Below are positions 42,971-51,179 of a stretch of 64,000 bases of DNA, piece after piece. The notes beneath the pieces are model-generated. The model was given only the letters and a program-made list of their open reading frames with translations, was not told where the DNA came from and ran no database searches. The position numbers were made by a program, and so were the translations under genes. Source of the DNA: a virus; IMG/VR virus record IMGVR_UViG_3300032174_000005, positions 1-64,000 of that record. One strand, given 5' to 3'. Each line of letters starts with the position of its first letter. The first letter of the stretch is position 1.

Positions 42971-43729
42971 TTACTTCTTCAGTTCATCCAGCGACAGGAA
43001 TCGTGCAATCGTGATGCGGGCTCGCCCGAATCCATGCGCGGGATTCACCGCACACTTCATCTCAGGACTGTACAGTTGCCCCAGCTTCCGTTTGGACTGA
43101 TCCTGCTCCGGGGGAAAATGATGCATCCCCGTTACGCTGCGGGGATATTTCTTCCCGGCTGCCTTCGCTTCCTCCCCGCAGGCTTGGCAGGAATACTCCC
43201 ATGCAGTTTCGATTCCCAGTTCAGGTTCGCCGGCCAGCGCCTGCACCAGCAGATCCATCCATCCCTTGGGGGCGAGTCGCTGATGCGGGGTGATCCACGA
43301 TGACCCGTCGGGCCTGCGCAGCTTGTTCACGATTGTTGTGACCTTCGTCGCAGAATCCCGGCTGACAAACGTACTCACGTTATAGTCATACGCCTTCAGC
43401 CCGTCGTACTTCCCCGTTCCGTCGATGATCTGGGCTTCCACGCCAGTAACCAATACCGCTTGTCCCGGCGCGGCTCCCCACAGCTTCGGGACATAATCCA
43501 CCTTCTGCCCGTTCACTTCCTTCTGGGCCAGCTTCAGCTTCACGCGATACTTCCCATCGGGTGGAGGTGCGGGCTGCGCATACGCATCCGCATCGGGATT
43601 CGCATGCAGCTCCTCGCTGACCAGCCGGGGATCGTTCGGATCCAGCAATTCCTGCGGTGCATCTGATACTTGGATATTCTGTTGCGGATCGTTCAGATCC
43701 GTGACGGGTTGTCCAAATGTTGTTGCCAT
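42971..43729 (-). CDS. Hypothetical replication-region protein with Cys pair
   Basis: A 252-residue protein with ribosome site AAGGAG. Disordered acidic/Pro N-terminus (1-60), then a beta-rich domain (YRVKLKLAQKEVNG, AVLVTGVEAQIIDGTG) and a CQAC site with later Cys and His residues. Being next to the recombination ATPase and its beta content suggest a DNA-binding protein such as a single-strand binding factor. This is inference. Confidence 0.6.
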   Translation of the reverse strand: MATTFGQPVTDLNDPQQNIQVSDAPQELLDPNDPRLVSEELHANPDADAYAQPAPPPDGKYRVKLKLAQKEVNGQKVDYVPKLWGAAPGQAVLVTGVEAQIIDGTGKYDGLKAYDYNVSTFVSRDSATKVTTIVNKLRRPDGSSWITPHQRLAPKGWMDLLVQALAGEPELGIETAWEYSCQACGEEAKAAGKKYPRSVTGMHHFPPEQDQSKRKLGQLYSPEMKCAVNPAHGFGRARITIARFLSLDELKK

Positions 43730-43821
43730 GATGATTGATTCTCCTTAGTTTGATTTGATTTGCTTACTTGTTATGCAATAAAGGCGCCTCAGGGAAGGCC
43801 GTTACTCATCCCTCCCCGATA

Positions 43822-44850
43822 TTACTTCGTCGCGACCGCAGCGATGTTGCGGCCCAATTTCTGATCCATCCGCTCTCTCCACTTGGCCAGCGCCGGGGAC
43901 TTCCCCGCATCCACGGACAGTTCATCCACCGTTTTCAGATAGATATCCAATCCCCCTTCCGTGGTGGGCTCAAAATACCCCCCAGGGAATCGTTCATCAA
44001 GCGCGGCCATTTTTTCCGGCGTCACTCTCGGCTTCGCAGGATAGGGGATCAACGTGGCGGGGTCGGGATGCTTTTTAAAATACACCCGGACTTTCATTTC
44101 CGCCACTTGTGTCTGCACCATTTTGCGCGGGTCCGATGGATCCGGCACTTCCACATTGCGGATGATCTGGTAATCCTGTGCGTGGAGCAGATCCCCCACC
44201 CACGCGCCGCATTCAGCGGTGGCTTTCTTTCCGCTGATGGATGGTCCGTACACCGTCGTCCGCGCATCATCTTCCGTCTTACTCTCCAGCGCGGTGTACA
44301 GCACCCTTTTACAAGGCAGCGAGTTAAAGTTCATCACTAATCCGTATAGATGATTCTGCACGAATCCATAATCCCCCCGCGTGTTGCTGCGGAAATTTAA
44401 ATTCTGCACCACGCCGCCGACTGTCACCTGCTGCGCGAACCCTCCCAGCTTGTTCCGATCCTCCCCACCCACGGATATCCCAGATGCGGGCAGAAACCGC
44501 ATAATGACGGCGGAGATGCTGGTCCACCCTTCCACGGCGATTCCTCCCACGTCATCCCAGTTCACAGGTTGCAGGTCGAGTTCAGCGGGTGTGCTGGCCA
44601 TCGGATTCCTCGGCCAGTATCCCTTGCTGATCATTTGCAGGATCGGCATTGGGACGGTTGCGGAGTCACATCTATACGGGAGGATCATGCCTTCCGCGAT
44701 TTCGGGTTCGCACGCGCCCCACCCGCCGCCATCACAGGACAGCAGCAGGGTCGCTTTGCCTGTTGTTTCCGCGATGTAATGACTAAACCACTTGACTTGG
44801 GAAGTTTTGAAGCTCCCCGTGCACCCGTAAAGACACGTAGACGCCGCCAT
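43822..44850 (-). CDS. P-loop ATPase of phage recombination type (Sak4/RecA-like)
   Basis: A 342-residue protein. The N-terminus has a modified Walker A, YGCTGSFKTSQV (residues 8-19), followed by LLLSCDGGGW. A later ITAL-type strand (KRVLYTALESKTEDDART) fits the Walker B/sensor region. This resembles the phage nucleotide-binding proteins grouped with Sak4 annealing/recombination ATPases. It starts where the HNH gene ends (TAATG). Confidence 0.65.
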   Translation of the reverse strand: MAASTCLYGCTGSFKTSQVKWFSHYIAETTGKATLLLSCDGGGWGACEPEIAEGMILPYRCDSATVPMPILQMISKGYWPRNPMASTPAELDLQPVNWDDVGGIAVEGWTSISAVIMRFLPASGISVGGEDRNKLGGFAQQVTVGGVVQNLNFRSNTRGDYGFVQNHLYGLVMNFNSLPCKRVLYTALESKTEDDARTTVYGPSISGKKATAECGAWVGDLLHAQDYQIIRNVEVPDPSDPRKMVQTQVAEMKVRVYFKKHPDPATLIPYPAKPRVTPEKMAALDERFPGGYFEPTTEGGLDIYLKTVDELSVDAGKSPALAKWRERMDQKLGRNIAAVATK

Positions 44851-45413
44851 TACAATAGCCCTCGTTTTCTGGCCGTTCGAACGGTATATCCAATAGTTGA
44901 GTAGTGTCGGCCAATCCCATTTGAAATGGTTTCGTAAGTCTCGCCGCTTCGATAACGGCGAAGAATCTCGCTTCGTTCAGCCAAGCTCAGATTGGCCCCT
45001 CGATCTTTAAGTATCTGGCCATTCTTCCACGCTTGTTGAATATTGTGCCGCTGTGAGCACCACTCCAAGTTCGTATGTCGATTGTTAGTGCGATTCCCGT
45101 CTATGTGATTAATCCTCATCCTATCAGGACTTGGAGGAGGGCCAATAAAAGTCAGCGCGATGATGTGATGAGCATACACACGAACATTATTTTTGTGTTT
45201 GCGCGAGGCTCCCATGGAGTGCCCAGAAAACACGGCCAACTTTCGAGGCAGACATACATGGCGATAACTGGCAGCAGAAGAATGTCCTACCATCCGGGCA
45301 ATCCGGCCCAGACTACTCGCAATGTACAAATCTTCCAGTCCCGGCACAACTCTCCATTCCTCAGGTTCCTGTGGACCCTGTGCCAACACGGGGATATGAG
45401 GATTCTGGCTCAC
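44850..45413 (-). CDS. NUMOD4/HNH homing endonuclease
   Basis: A 187-residue protein. NUMOD4 (EEWRVVPGLEDLYIASSLGR, about 17-36), HNH core (RINHIDGNRTNNRHTNLEWC, then HNIQQAWKNG, about 99-130) and a helix-turn-helix tail (LSLAERSEILRRYRSGETYE). A mobile element sitting between the RHH gene and the ATPase with 1-4 nt overlaps. Confidence 0.92.
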   Translation of the reverse strand: MSQNPHIPVLAQGPQEPEEWRVVPGLEDLYIASSLGRIARMVGHSSAASYRHVCLPRKLAVFSGHSMGASRKHKNNVRVYAHHIIALTFIGPPPSPDRMRINHIDGNRTNNRHTNLEWCSQRHNIQQAWKNGQILKDRGANLSLAERSEILRRYRSGETYETISNGIGRHYSTIGYTVRTARKRGLL

Positions 45414-45574
45414 GCATTTCCCCTTCGCTCCAACCGTTCTACCTCACGCATAATGGCCAGCCGCAGAAACTCACTCACCTGCATATCCTGCGCGGTCGCT
45501 TGCTTACGAATGCGCTCCAGCTGCCGCCTCCGCATCCGAATGCTAACTTGTTCTTCTTTTACTGTGTCTGTCAT
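45410..45574 (-). CDS. Small ribbon-helix-helix regulator
   Basis: A 54-residue protein. ATG 45574 is downstream of the promoter start; the longer frame from 45649 would begin upstream of it. EEQVSIRMRRRQLERIRKQA, then VSEFLRLAIMREVERL is the ribbon-helix-helix pattern. Probably represses its own unit. ATGA overlap with the HNH gene. Confidence 0.75.
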   Translation of the reverse strand: MTDTVKEEQVSIRMRRRQLERIRKQATAQDMQVSEFLRLAIMREVERLERRGNA

Positions 45575-45620
45575 TGGCATCTCTATCTTGCACCCCACTT
45601 GACTTACGTTGGAGATTGGA

Positions 45621-45649
45621 ACAGTACGCCTAGTTATAAATCCTGTCAA
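45621..45649 (-). promoter_or_regulatory. Sigma70-like promoter for the RHH unit
   Basis: Minus-strand TTGACA (45649-45644), 17-bp spacer, TACTGT (45626-45621). It shares TTGACAGGATT with the promoter at 51687. Confidence 0.7.
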
Positions 45650-45668
45650 CTACTATTTTAATTATTTT

Positions 45669-46265
45669 TCAGACGCAGCTCGCCGCCGGGAATCCATACT
45701 CCGTCCCGCACTCCAGCACTCCCCCCGGCGCGGCGATCCATCCCAATCCCTGCCACAATCCGTTCGAATAATAAAATATCAACGGCGATGGGATGAGATA
45801 CGGAATCCTCCGCCAGTACCCCACGTTCTGCCAGATCTGCACGGTGGGAACCTGACTTGCATCCCCGGCGAGATAGTCCATTGAGTAATAATTCACCGTC
45901 GGGGAAGGATCGTTATCCGATATCACAATCCAGTACCATTGACCTTTTACCAATGTGACTTGCGGCGTGAAGCAGATAAGCGGGAACCTCCCCTTTCCAC
46001 TCGCGGGATCGGGGAACTCCGGATCGGGAACTTTCACGCCCGTGGCTAGTGGCGGGCCGAATGGCAGTCCATTCTGTTCCGCGAAAAGTTGCATGAGGAT
46101 ATTTCCCCCCGTCCCTCCTGAATATCCCGGCGCGTGGTCGATGTCATACGCCCTCTCCGCGCAGAACGGGGAGGAGTGAGCCGCCTGGAAGCGCTGCCCC
46201 CCTTTCACTCCCCACGGACCGCCAATGATTTCGTTTGATAATCCGGTGGATATGATGCTGGACAT
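45669..46265 (-). CDS. Hypothetical beta-rich protein
   Basis: A 198-residue protein. ATG 46265 has AGGAGG; a longer start is unsupported. Trp/Tyr/Pro-rich beta pattern (VTLVKGQWYWIVISDNDPSP, IPYLIPSPLIFYYSNGLWQG), like a jelly-roll or carbohydrate-binding domain. Unusual in an early-type unit. Function unknown. Confidence 0.65.
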   Translation of the reverse strand: MSSIISTGLSNEIIGGPWGVKGGQRFQAAHSSPFCAERAYDIDHAPGYSGGTGGNILMQLFAEQNGLPFGPPLATGVKVPDPEFPDPASGKGRFPLICFTPQVTLVKGQWYWIVISDNDPSPTVNYYSMDYLAGDASQVPTVQIWQNVGYWRRIPYLIPSPLIFYYSNGLWQGLGWIAAPGGVLECGTEYGFPAASCV

Positions 46266-46334
46266 GATAATCCTCCTCTCGAAGTTAGCAGCCGAACGTC
46301 CGGTAAACGGCTCGGCTGTCCCGCAACGCGCCAA

Positions 46335-46529
46335 CTAAATACTTTGTTCCTCGACCGCAGCTTGCATCAACCGGATATGCTGCTTCTGTAAGCGTTCGCG
46401 CGTCTCTTGCGCTTGGGTCAACTTTTCCCTAGCCTTTTCCAGTTCCTCGGAGCGAACCTTAACGACATGTATTGCCATTTCCAAATCCGCTTCTGTGTCC
46501 TCGATTAACTGTTTCAGATTTTTACTCAT
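46335..46529 (-). CDS. Small coiled-coil protein
   Basis: A 64-residue protein with GGGGAGAG before it. Almost wholly charged coiled coil (LEMAIHVVKVRSEELEKARE). It ends at TAG. Function unknown. Confidence 0.6.
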   Translation of the reverse strand: MSKNLKQLIEDTEADLEMAIHVVKVRSEELEKAREKLTQAQETRERLQKQHIRLMQAAVEEQSI

Positions 46530-46562
46530 AGCTCTCCCCTGTCCCGCAACGTAAAGACCAAA

Positions 46563-46697
46563 TCACTTGGTTCCTGTAGCCTTCGGTTGATCGTGGCCTG
46601 CCTCTCGTATGGCTCTGCATATATCTACTGCGGCTAACATGATCATTATGTTCAGGGACAGAAATCCCAAGAACAAAGCGATGATTACGCCGATCAT
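46563..46697 (-). CDS. Tiny single-pass membrane protein
   Basis: A 44-residue protein with ribosome site GGAGAAG and ATGA overlap with the gene upstream. One helix (IGVIIALFLGFLSLNIIMIM) and a charged tail. Too short for usual ORF cut-offs but supported by coupling. Confidence 0.65.
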   Translation of the reverse strand: MIGVIIALFLGFLSLNIMIMLAAVDICRAIREAGHDQPKATGTK

Positions 46698-46825
46698 CGC
46701 TTCTCCTTCGTCGCATCGGCTTTGCCGGTTCCTCGGTCACGTCTGTTCGCGTAGGCAATTCCGGCGTCAAATCCTGATAAAAATATGCAGATAGAGCAAA
46801 AAATAACAAGTGGCCATAAAATCAT
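46694..46825 (-). CDS. Tiny single-pass membrane protein
   Basis: A 43-residue protein, ATGA overlap at both ends. One helix (ILWPLVIFCSICIFLSGFDA) and a basic tail. Pairs with the similar gene at 46563. Confidence 0.65.
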   Translation of the reverse strand: MILWPLVIFCSICIFLSGFDAGIAYANRRDRGTGKADATKEKR

Positions 46826-47109
46826 TGCGAATCCTCGGCTGGCCGATATTCGGGACATCCCGGCTCGTGTCCCTCTCCCGGCAAGTCTCCATCGCAATGC
46901 GGATAACCAGCGCATGTGCGGCCTTCCGGCTGTCGCGCATAGGATTCCGCCCCACACGAAAATGCCGTCACCTGAATGTCGAAATACGCCTTCCTCAAGT
47001 TGCATCCGTAGCAGAAGCATCCCTGATGCTTGCCGAGATCGAGGGTCGTATTCAGATGGATTAGCGTCTGCTTCACCGCGTCCAAAAGTGCTTTCTGTTT
47101 ATCCGCCAT
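46822..47109 (-). CDS. Small Cys-rich protein
   Basis: A 95-residue protein with site AAGGTGG. Cys/His clusters (GCFCYGCNLRKAYFDIQ; CAGYPHCDGDLPGEGHEPGC) suggest two zinc sites. N-terminal helix. Function unknown. Confidence 0.65.
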   Translation of the reverse strand: MADKQKALLDAVKQTLIHLNTTLDLGKHQGCFCYGCNLRKAYFDIQVTAFSCGAESYARQPEGRTCAGYPHCDGDLPGEGHEPGCPEYRPAEDSQ

Positions 47110-47611
47110 CGGCTTCCACCTTCCCCTGCGTGTCGGCCATTAGTGGGAGAGTTCGGATTGCAACAGCAGCTATTGTATAGCCCATATCCTGTAATTGATT
47201 TGCCCACTCGTCCCGCATCTCCCTCCGTGCCTCCTCCAGCAGCTTGTCGAGCGCGGCGGTGCGGGCGGGAGTTTTGAGGGCGCGGATTTCTTTAGCCAGA
47301 GTCGTGTATAATTTCTCTAACTCACGAGCTATCGAGGCGTGGCCATAGTTTTTAAGTATGTACAGCTTCTCCTCTTTGTCGTGTTCGGTTGCGGCTTTCG
47401 CCTCAAGAAAACGCGCCGCATTCTCGACAGCAGCCGCCACAGCCGCCAGCACCTCCTCGGCGTGGCGGGCGGATAGTTCGCGGTCGCGGGCATCCCAACC
47501 AGCTTTGAAGGCAGACTGTCTCTCATATTCGACATGCCCTATTGTTGGGGTCCAGTTGTCTCGCAATTTGTTTTCTTTGTTCCACTTCTCAAATTCCTTC
47601 GCGCTATCCAT
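47099..47611 (-). CDS. Helical hypothetical protein
   Basis: A 170-residue protein; ATG 47611 with GGGAG is preferred over upstream ATGs. Ala/Glu/Arg-rich helices through most of its length (ENAARFLEAKAATEHDKEEK). WNKENKLRDNWTPTI near the start. Function unknown. Confidence 0.6.
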   Translation of the reverse strand: MDSAKEFEKWNKENKLRDNWTPTIGHVEYERQSAFKAGWDARDRELSARHAEEVLAAVAAAVENAARFLEAKAATEHDKEEKLYILKNYGHASIARELEKLYTTLAKEIRALKTPARTAALDKLLEEARREMRDEWANQLQDMGYTIAAVAIRTLPLMADTQGKVEADGG

Positions 47612-47640
47612 TGCGTTTTCTCCCATTCCCTCGATAATCC

Positions 47641-47811
47641 CTACTGTGGAAGTTCTTCCCGCCATGTTTTACCGCAATCCAAGCATCTGTAATCCGCGCA
47701 GCATCCATCAAGACAGCCGTCTCCGTCCTCAACAACATTCGTATGCTCCCATCTTCCCTCAGCGCCCTTTGGCATCGGGTGTTCAGGCGTACATGTCTGT
47801 CTGTCGCTCAT
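47641..47811 (-). CDS. Tiny zinc-binding protein
   Basis: A 56-residue protein not seen at a 60-codon cut-off. Ribosome site GGGGAGGGGAGAAA. Cys pattern CLDGCCADYRCLDCGKTW. ATGA overlap upstream. Ends at TAG. Confidence 0.6.
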   Translation of the reverse strand: MSDRQTCTPEHPMPKGAEGRWEHTNVVEDGDGCLDGCCADYRCLDCGKTWREELPQ

Positions 47812-47978
47812 TTTCTCCCCTCCCCTCGTGGGCGTGGGCCGAATCGCCTATGCAGAGAGTGGTGGTAGCAAAACGAACAAACTCTCTTGCCACAATCCAG
47901 ACATCGAATGCGACGTTTTCCGACCTCAATTTCATCGTCGCAGTCTTCGCATGTGAGCTCCTTTTGCTTACCGCGCAT
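47808..47978 (-). CDS. Tiny zinc-binding protein
   Basis: A 56-residue protein with AGGAG. CEDCDDEIEVGKRRIRCLDC, then CSFCYHH is a two-knuckle zinc pattern. ATGA coupling downstream, and 11-nt overlap upstream. Confidence 0.65.
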   Translation of the reverse strand: MRGKQKELTCEDCDDEIEVGKRRIRCLDCGKRVCSFCYHHSLHRRFGPRPRGEGRK

Positions 47979-48282
47979 TGGTGGGCTCCTTTCCCGCCGT
48001 GGCTCGGCGGAGTTCGGCAAGCACGTTGTTGACTATTGCGAGAGCCAAATCGACATCCATTGGCTTCGACGTGTTTGGAGGAACGCACCAACCTTGCGCT
48101 ACGGCTGCGTGGATTGATTCCACTAAATCCGCCGTCACTTCCAGCTTGGTCTGCTCCTCGGCCTGTGCGAGGCGGGATTGAAGGTATGCGATGGTGTCAA
48201 GACAATCGTCTTCATAATGCGATGTGTGTCCGTGTTCACGTTGTTCGCGCCTTAATATCAAGTCTGCATCCGTCAGAATCAT
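47968..48282 (-). CDS. Helical hypothetical protein
   Basis: A 104-residue protein with ribosome site GGAGGGAAAGGA. Helical (LDTIAYLQSRLAQAEEQTKL) with no motif recognised. Confidence 0.65.
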   Translation of the reverse strand: MILTDADLILRREQREHGHTSHYEDDCLDTIAYLQSRLAQAEEQTKLEVTADLVESIHAAVAQGWCVPPNTSKPMDVDLALAIVNNVLAELRRATAGKEPTNAR

Positions 48283-48611
48283 TCCTTTCCCTCCAGTGCG
48301 GCCTTAATTTCGTCATAATTAAATAGCCTTGTGCCAGGATTTACGCACTTTTCCGCGTCTTTGATAGCCTCCTGACAAACCTCCGTCAGCCGCTCGATCT
48401 TCTCTTTCAGTTCGGTGACTTCGGCAAGGCGATCTGCCGCCTTATTCATATCGACCCGACAAATCGGGCAGACTCCGCCCTTAATTGTGGTCAGTTCTTC
48501 GATTTCGGCATCTCGGGCGTGCCAAGCACGACTTGCAATATCAATGGCTATCGCCGGGAACATGGGACCGTATTGCACGTTTTCCTCGAACCATTCCCCA
48601 AACGTCTTCAT
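48279..48611 (-). CDS. Hypothetical protein with CxxC
   Basis: A 110-residue protein, ATGA coupling on both sides. An early Trp/Phe helix, a CPIC pair and a coiled coil (DRLAEVTELKEKIERLTEVC). Function unknown. Confidence 0.65.
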   Translation of the reverse strand: MKTFGEWFEENVQYGPMFPAIAIDIASRAWHARDAEIEELTTIKGGVCPICRVDMNKAADRLAEVTELKEKIERLTEVCQEAIKDAEKCVNPGTRLFNYDEIKAALEGKE

Positions 48612-48835
48612 TCGCTCCTCCGATGCCCGCCCCTGCCGTCCATCCCCTTCCCAGCCTCCTCAATCAGCATCCAATCCCTTTCCGCTTCCGTGAGAAACGC
48701 GCTGGCGATTCCCAGCACCGTCGCCATTGGCCGCACCGCCAGATCCACCGCATCGGACCCACAGTGGCCGCAGCGCAGGTGGCGATTGAGCGTGCCGATA
48801 TGATCACAGTTTGCGCAGTACCAGTCATTCGACAT
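48608..48835 (-). CDS. Small zinc-ribbon protein
   Basis: A 75-residue protein. YCANCDHIGTLNRHLRCGHC is a clear zinc ribbon. The rest is helical. ATGA coupling downstream and a short overlap upstream. Confidence 0.7.
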   Translation of the reverse strand: MSNDWYCANCDHIGTLNRHLRCGHCGSDAVDLAVRPMATVLGIASAFLTEAERDWMLIEEAGKGMDGRGGHRRSE

Positions 48836-49055
48836 TCACGTGATCCTCCGAGTGGGATGATTTACGTTTCAGCTTCGCATCCTCGATTGCTTGATCTTCC
48901 GCCTTCCATTCCGCCATCCATCTGTATAACGTCGTCCACGCGATCCCCAGCACGATCGCCGCCCGCCGCACATGCCCCTCTTCCGCCGCGATGACGAGTT
49001 CACAGTGTTCGCGGATCACGCGGGAGAGTTTCAGTGAGTTATCCGCCGGCTTCAC
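48825..49055 (-). CDS. Small Fis-like helix-turn-helix protein
   Basis: A 76-residue protein. REHCELVIAAEEGHVRRAAI, then VLGIAWTTLYRWMAEW is a typical helix-turn-helix with a Tyr-Arg recognition helix. Acidic/basic tail. Likely early regulator. Confidence 0.7.
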   Translation of the reverse strand: MKPADNSLKLSRVIREHCELVIAAEEGHVRRAAIVLGIAWTTLYRWMAEWKAEDQAIEDAKLKRKSSHSEDHVNVE

Positions 49056-49543
49056 TTGGTCCCTGCTTTGGCTCTCCGGGCTTCCCAGTCTTCGCAGCGA
49101 CTTTTATAGTCCCCTCGCAGCACACGCCGACCATACTTGGCGGGCTCTGTTAATGCTTTTGATAAGGGCCAGCCGCGATCCAATCTTCCTTTCAGCGTCA
49201 TGTTATTTATCCCCAGACGATTCGCCCAATCCTGCTGGCACATTCGTTCCCCTCGATAGCTAATCCATTTGGTATCCTTCTGATTTCTCAACTGCTGCGC
49301 TGGAGTTTCCCAACGGCAGTTGCTTGGCGCGTAGTGGCGATTGTTGTTAATCCGGCCAAGAGACATTCCCTCGGGCCTCGGTCCCATGTCCTTTAGGAAA
49401 TTATCAAACGATTTCCGCCACCTTGCGCACACTCGAATTCCTCTGCCTCCCCATCCTGCGTATTGATAATCCTCTGGCACATGGCATCTCCGCACCATGT
49501 GATACCAGCTGGTATATTCACGAGTCTTTGAGCGTGTTGGCAT
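49052..49543 (-). CDS. HNH-like phage endonuclease, free-standing
   Basis: 163 residues from ATG 49543 (AAGGGG upstream). YTSWYHMVRRCHV, GIRVCARW, SLGRINNNRHYAPSNCRWET and a Q-x-x-x-N tail match the module at 17979, although DRID is changed to GRIN. C-terminal helix-turn-helix. AT-rich codon use suggests insertion. Overlaps the upstream gene by 26 nt. Confidence 0.75.
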   Translation of the reverse strand: MPTRSKTREYTSWYHMVRRCHVPEDYQYAGWGGRGIRVCARWRKSFDNFLKDMGPRPEGMSLGRINNNRHYAPSNCRWETPAQQLRNQKDTKWISYRGERMCQQDWANRLGINNMTLKGRLDRGWPLSKALTEPAKYGRRVLRGDYKSRCEDWEARRAKAGTK

Positions 49544-51179
49544 TTTCCCCTTCTTGTGGATGGTTTGGCCGACGAGTTTTAAATTGCCCACTGCCCAGCG
49601 GATCATGCTGAATTGCTTCCCCACCGAAACAAATGGGCACAAATTGACATTGCGATGGATAACTGCAAGCACGTAAGGTTTGCGGAAAGTTTATATTTAA
49701 CAAATGTCGTACTTCATCTGCGTTTTCCGCGCTGTTGACAGCGGCTACACCTTCAGCTATTCGACGCTCGGATGCCTCCATTTGTTCCACCAAATCGCGT
49801 AGCGCGTCGTCTGACCGATAAATAACCAAGGGCGGAACGAAAACAGCATCAAGTGGATGGTTTTTCAAATATCCGGTCACTTGGGCATCACATTTATATC
49901 CCAACTGTCGTGGCTCCAGGCCCATTGTGGAATCCTCACCAGACATCACGGGAGCGGCATCGTCCAGCTTGTCAATCCATGCTTTGATACCTCCCGGTTC
50001 CTCCCACACAGGCCGCGACTTAAAATTCTGCCACGCGAGACTACCCTCTCTTCCATCCTCACGGATAAAATCCCAAGAGCAATTCACATCGCCGATTGAG
50101 TATCCAGCAACACCACGTTGCGGCACGCTTACTGCAACATATTGACGTATCAGCGGTGAACGCTGCGAGCGCATTTCGACACCGTACTTCATTGATAGGT
50201 CTTTGTCCACCCATCTTTCTGACTTCAATAGATATTCCATGCGTACCGCGTGGATGCGGGGCGGGGCGTCGAGCGCGAACAGATATCTCTGCATCGCTGG
50301 GGGACAATCAGCCTCACGCCCCATGCTCACAGGCGTATGTGTCTCCTTTGCGTGCTGAATTACATCCCACCATTGTCCGAGCCTCCTCTCAATCTCAATT
50401 CCCTCACTCAGCCCCTGCATATCATGCTGCGCGTCTTTTTCCTTCCGCATGTCCCAGGATGCGGCTGTCTTATATGATTGAATGTACAACTGGTTAGTTT
50501 GGCGATGGCGGAGGAGGGCATCGGGGCGGGACATGAACCACAGTTCCATCCACTCCCGAGGAATTCCCAGAAGGGGATCGTATCCTTGACCCTCGACTGT
50601 ATATTCCCCCAGCTTCCATTTCCCCTCCCGTTCCACCTCCAGCACCTCGAATTCCTCCAGCAGCGGGCGGAGTCGTCTCCTCGCGTACGCGCGGACCATC
50701 GCTTCAACCAGCGCGGATTGCTCACGGAATAGATAATCGTCGAATTCGTTCCGCCGCGCATCCATTGCATGCAATGGAGCATCGGTTTCCGCCCCTACCG
50801 CCGCGTTTATTTCAGACTGTGATGGTTCAATAATTGCGCGTTCAGCGTCCGGCGGGTCCAGCGCATTCTGATATTCCGCGAAATCCGCGAGCGCGACGGC
50901 TACCGCAGAATCCTCAATCACGCTGAACCAATCCTTTGATGGGAGGGAATTTTCCTCCCGTAATCGCTCGTTTTTCAGACATGCCTCTCCGTTGGCGAGA
51001 AGATATGCCAATCCTTCATGCACGGACGATCCGACAGCTAATGGCAACGGCTTCCGCGATGACGTGATCCCAGTTCCGCCGAAGTGATATTCCAGATATC
51101 GACTTCGCAAACATCTTTGAGCCTGTTCATATCGTGAGCGGTCGATGAAAATTTTAAAAGGGGATGTCATTGTTATCAT
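49518..51179 (-). CDS. PD-(D/E)XK (RecB/Cas4-type) nuclease-like protein
   Basis: A 553-residue protein. Early Cys (EQAQRCLRSRYLEYHF), VGSSVHEGL (H box), SRPDALLRHRQTNQLYIQSY followed by K, and a late cluster CSYPSQCQFVPIC, so four Cys for an iron-sulfur cluster. The usual acid-x-Lys reads S-Y-K here. Probably processes DNA ends with the recombination ATPase, or is a relative with altered catalysis. Confidence 0.75.
   Translation of the reverse strand: MITMTSPFKIFIDRSRYEQAQRCLRSRYLEYHFGGTGITSSRKPLPLAVGSSVHEGLAYLLANGEACLKNERLREENSLPSKDWFSVIEDSAVAVALADFAEYQNALDPPDAERAIIEPSQSEINAAVGAETDAPLHAMDARRNEFDDYLFREQSALVEAMVRAYARRRLRPLLEEFEVLEVEREGKWKLGEYTVEGQGYDPLLGIPREWMELWFMSRPDALLRHRQTNQLYIQSYKTAASWDMRKEKDAQHDMQGLSEGIEIERRLGQWWDVIQHAKETHTPVSMGREADCPPAMQRYLFALDAPPRIHAVRMEYLLKSERWVDKDLSMKYGVEMRSQRSPLIRQYVAVSVPQRGVAGYSIGDVNCSWDFIREDGREGSLAWQNFKSRPVWEEPGGIKAWIDKLDDAAPVMSGEDSTMGLEPRQLGYKCDAQVTGYLKNHPLDAVFVPPLVIYRSDDALRDLVEQMEASERRIAEGVAAVNSAENADEVRHLLNINFPQTLRACSYPSQCQFVPICFGGEAIQHDPLGSGQFKTRRPNHPQEGENANTLKDS

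Noticed and set aside
46522-46809. A 95-codon minus frame beginning with a hydrophobic stretch
   Set aside because: It overlaps two small genes with ATGA couplings and ribosome sites in another frame; its own start has no site.
47358-48032. A 224-codon plus-strand frame
   Set aside because: It lies antisense to three coupled minus-strand genes and is Ser/Pro-rich without a ribosome site.
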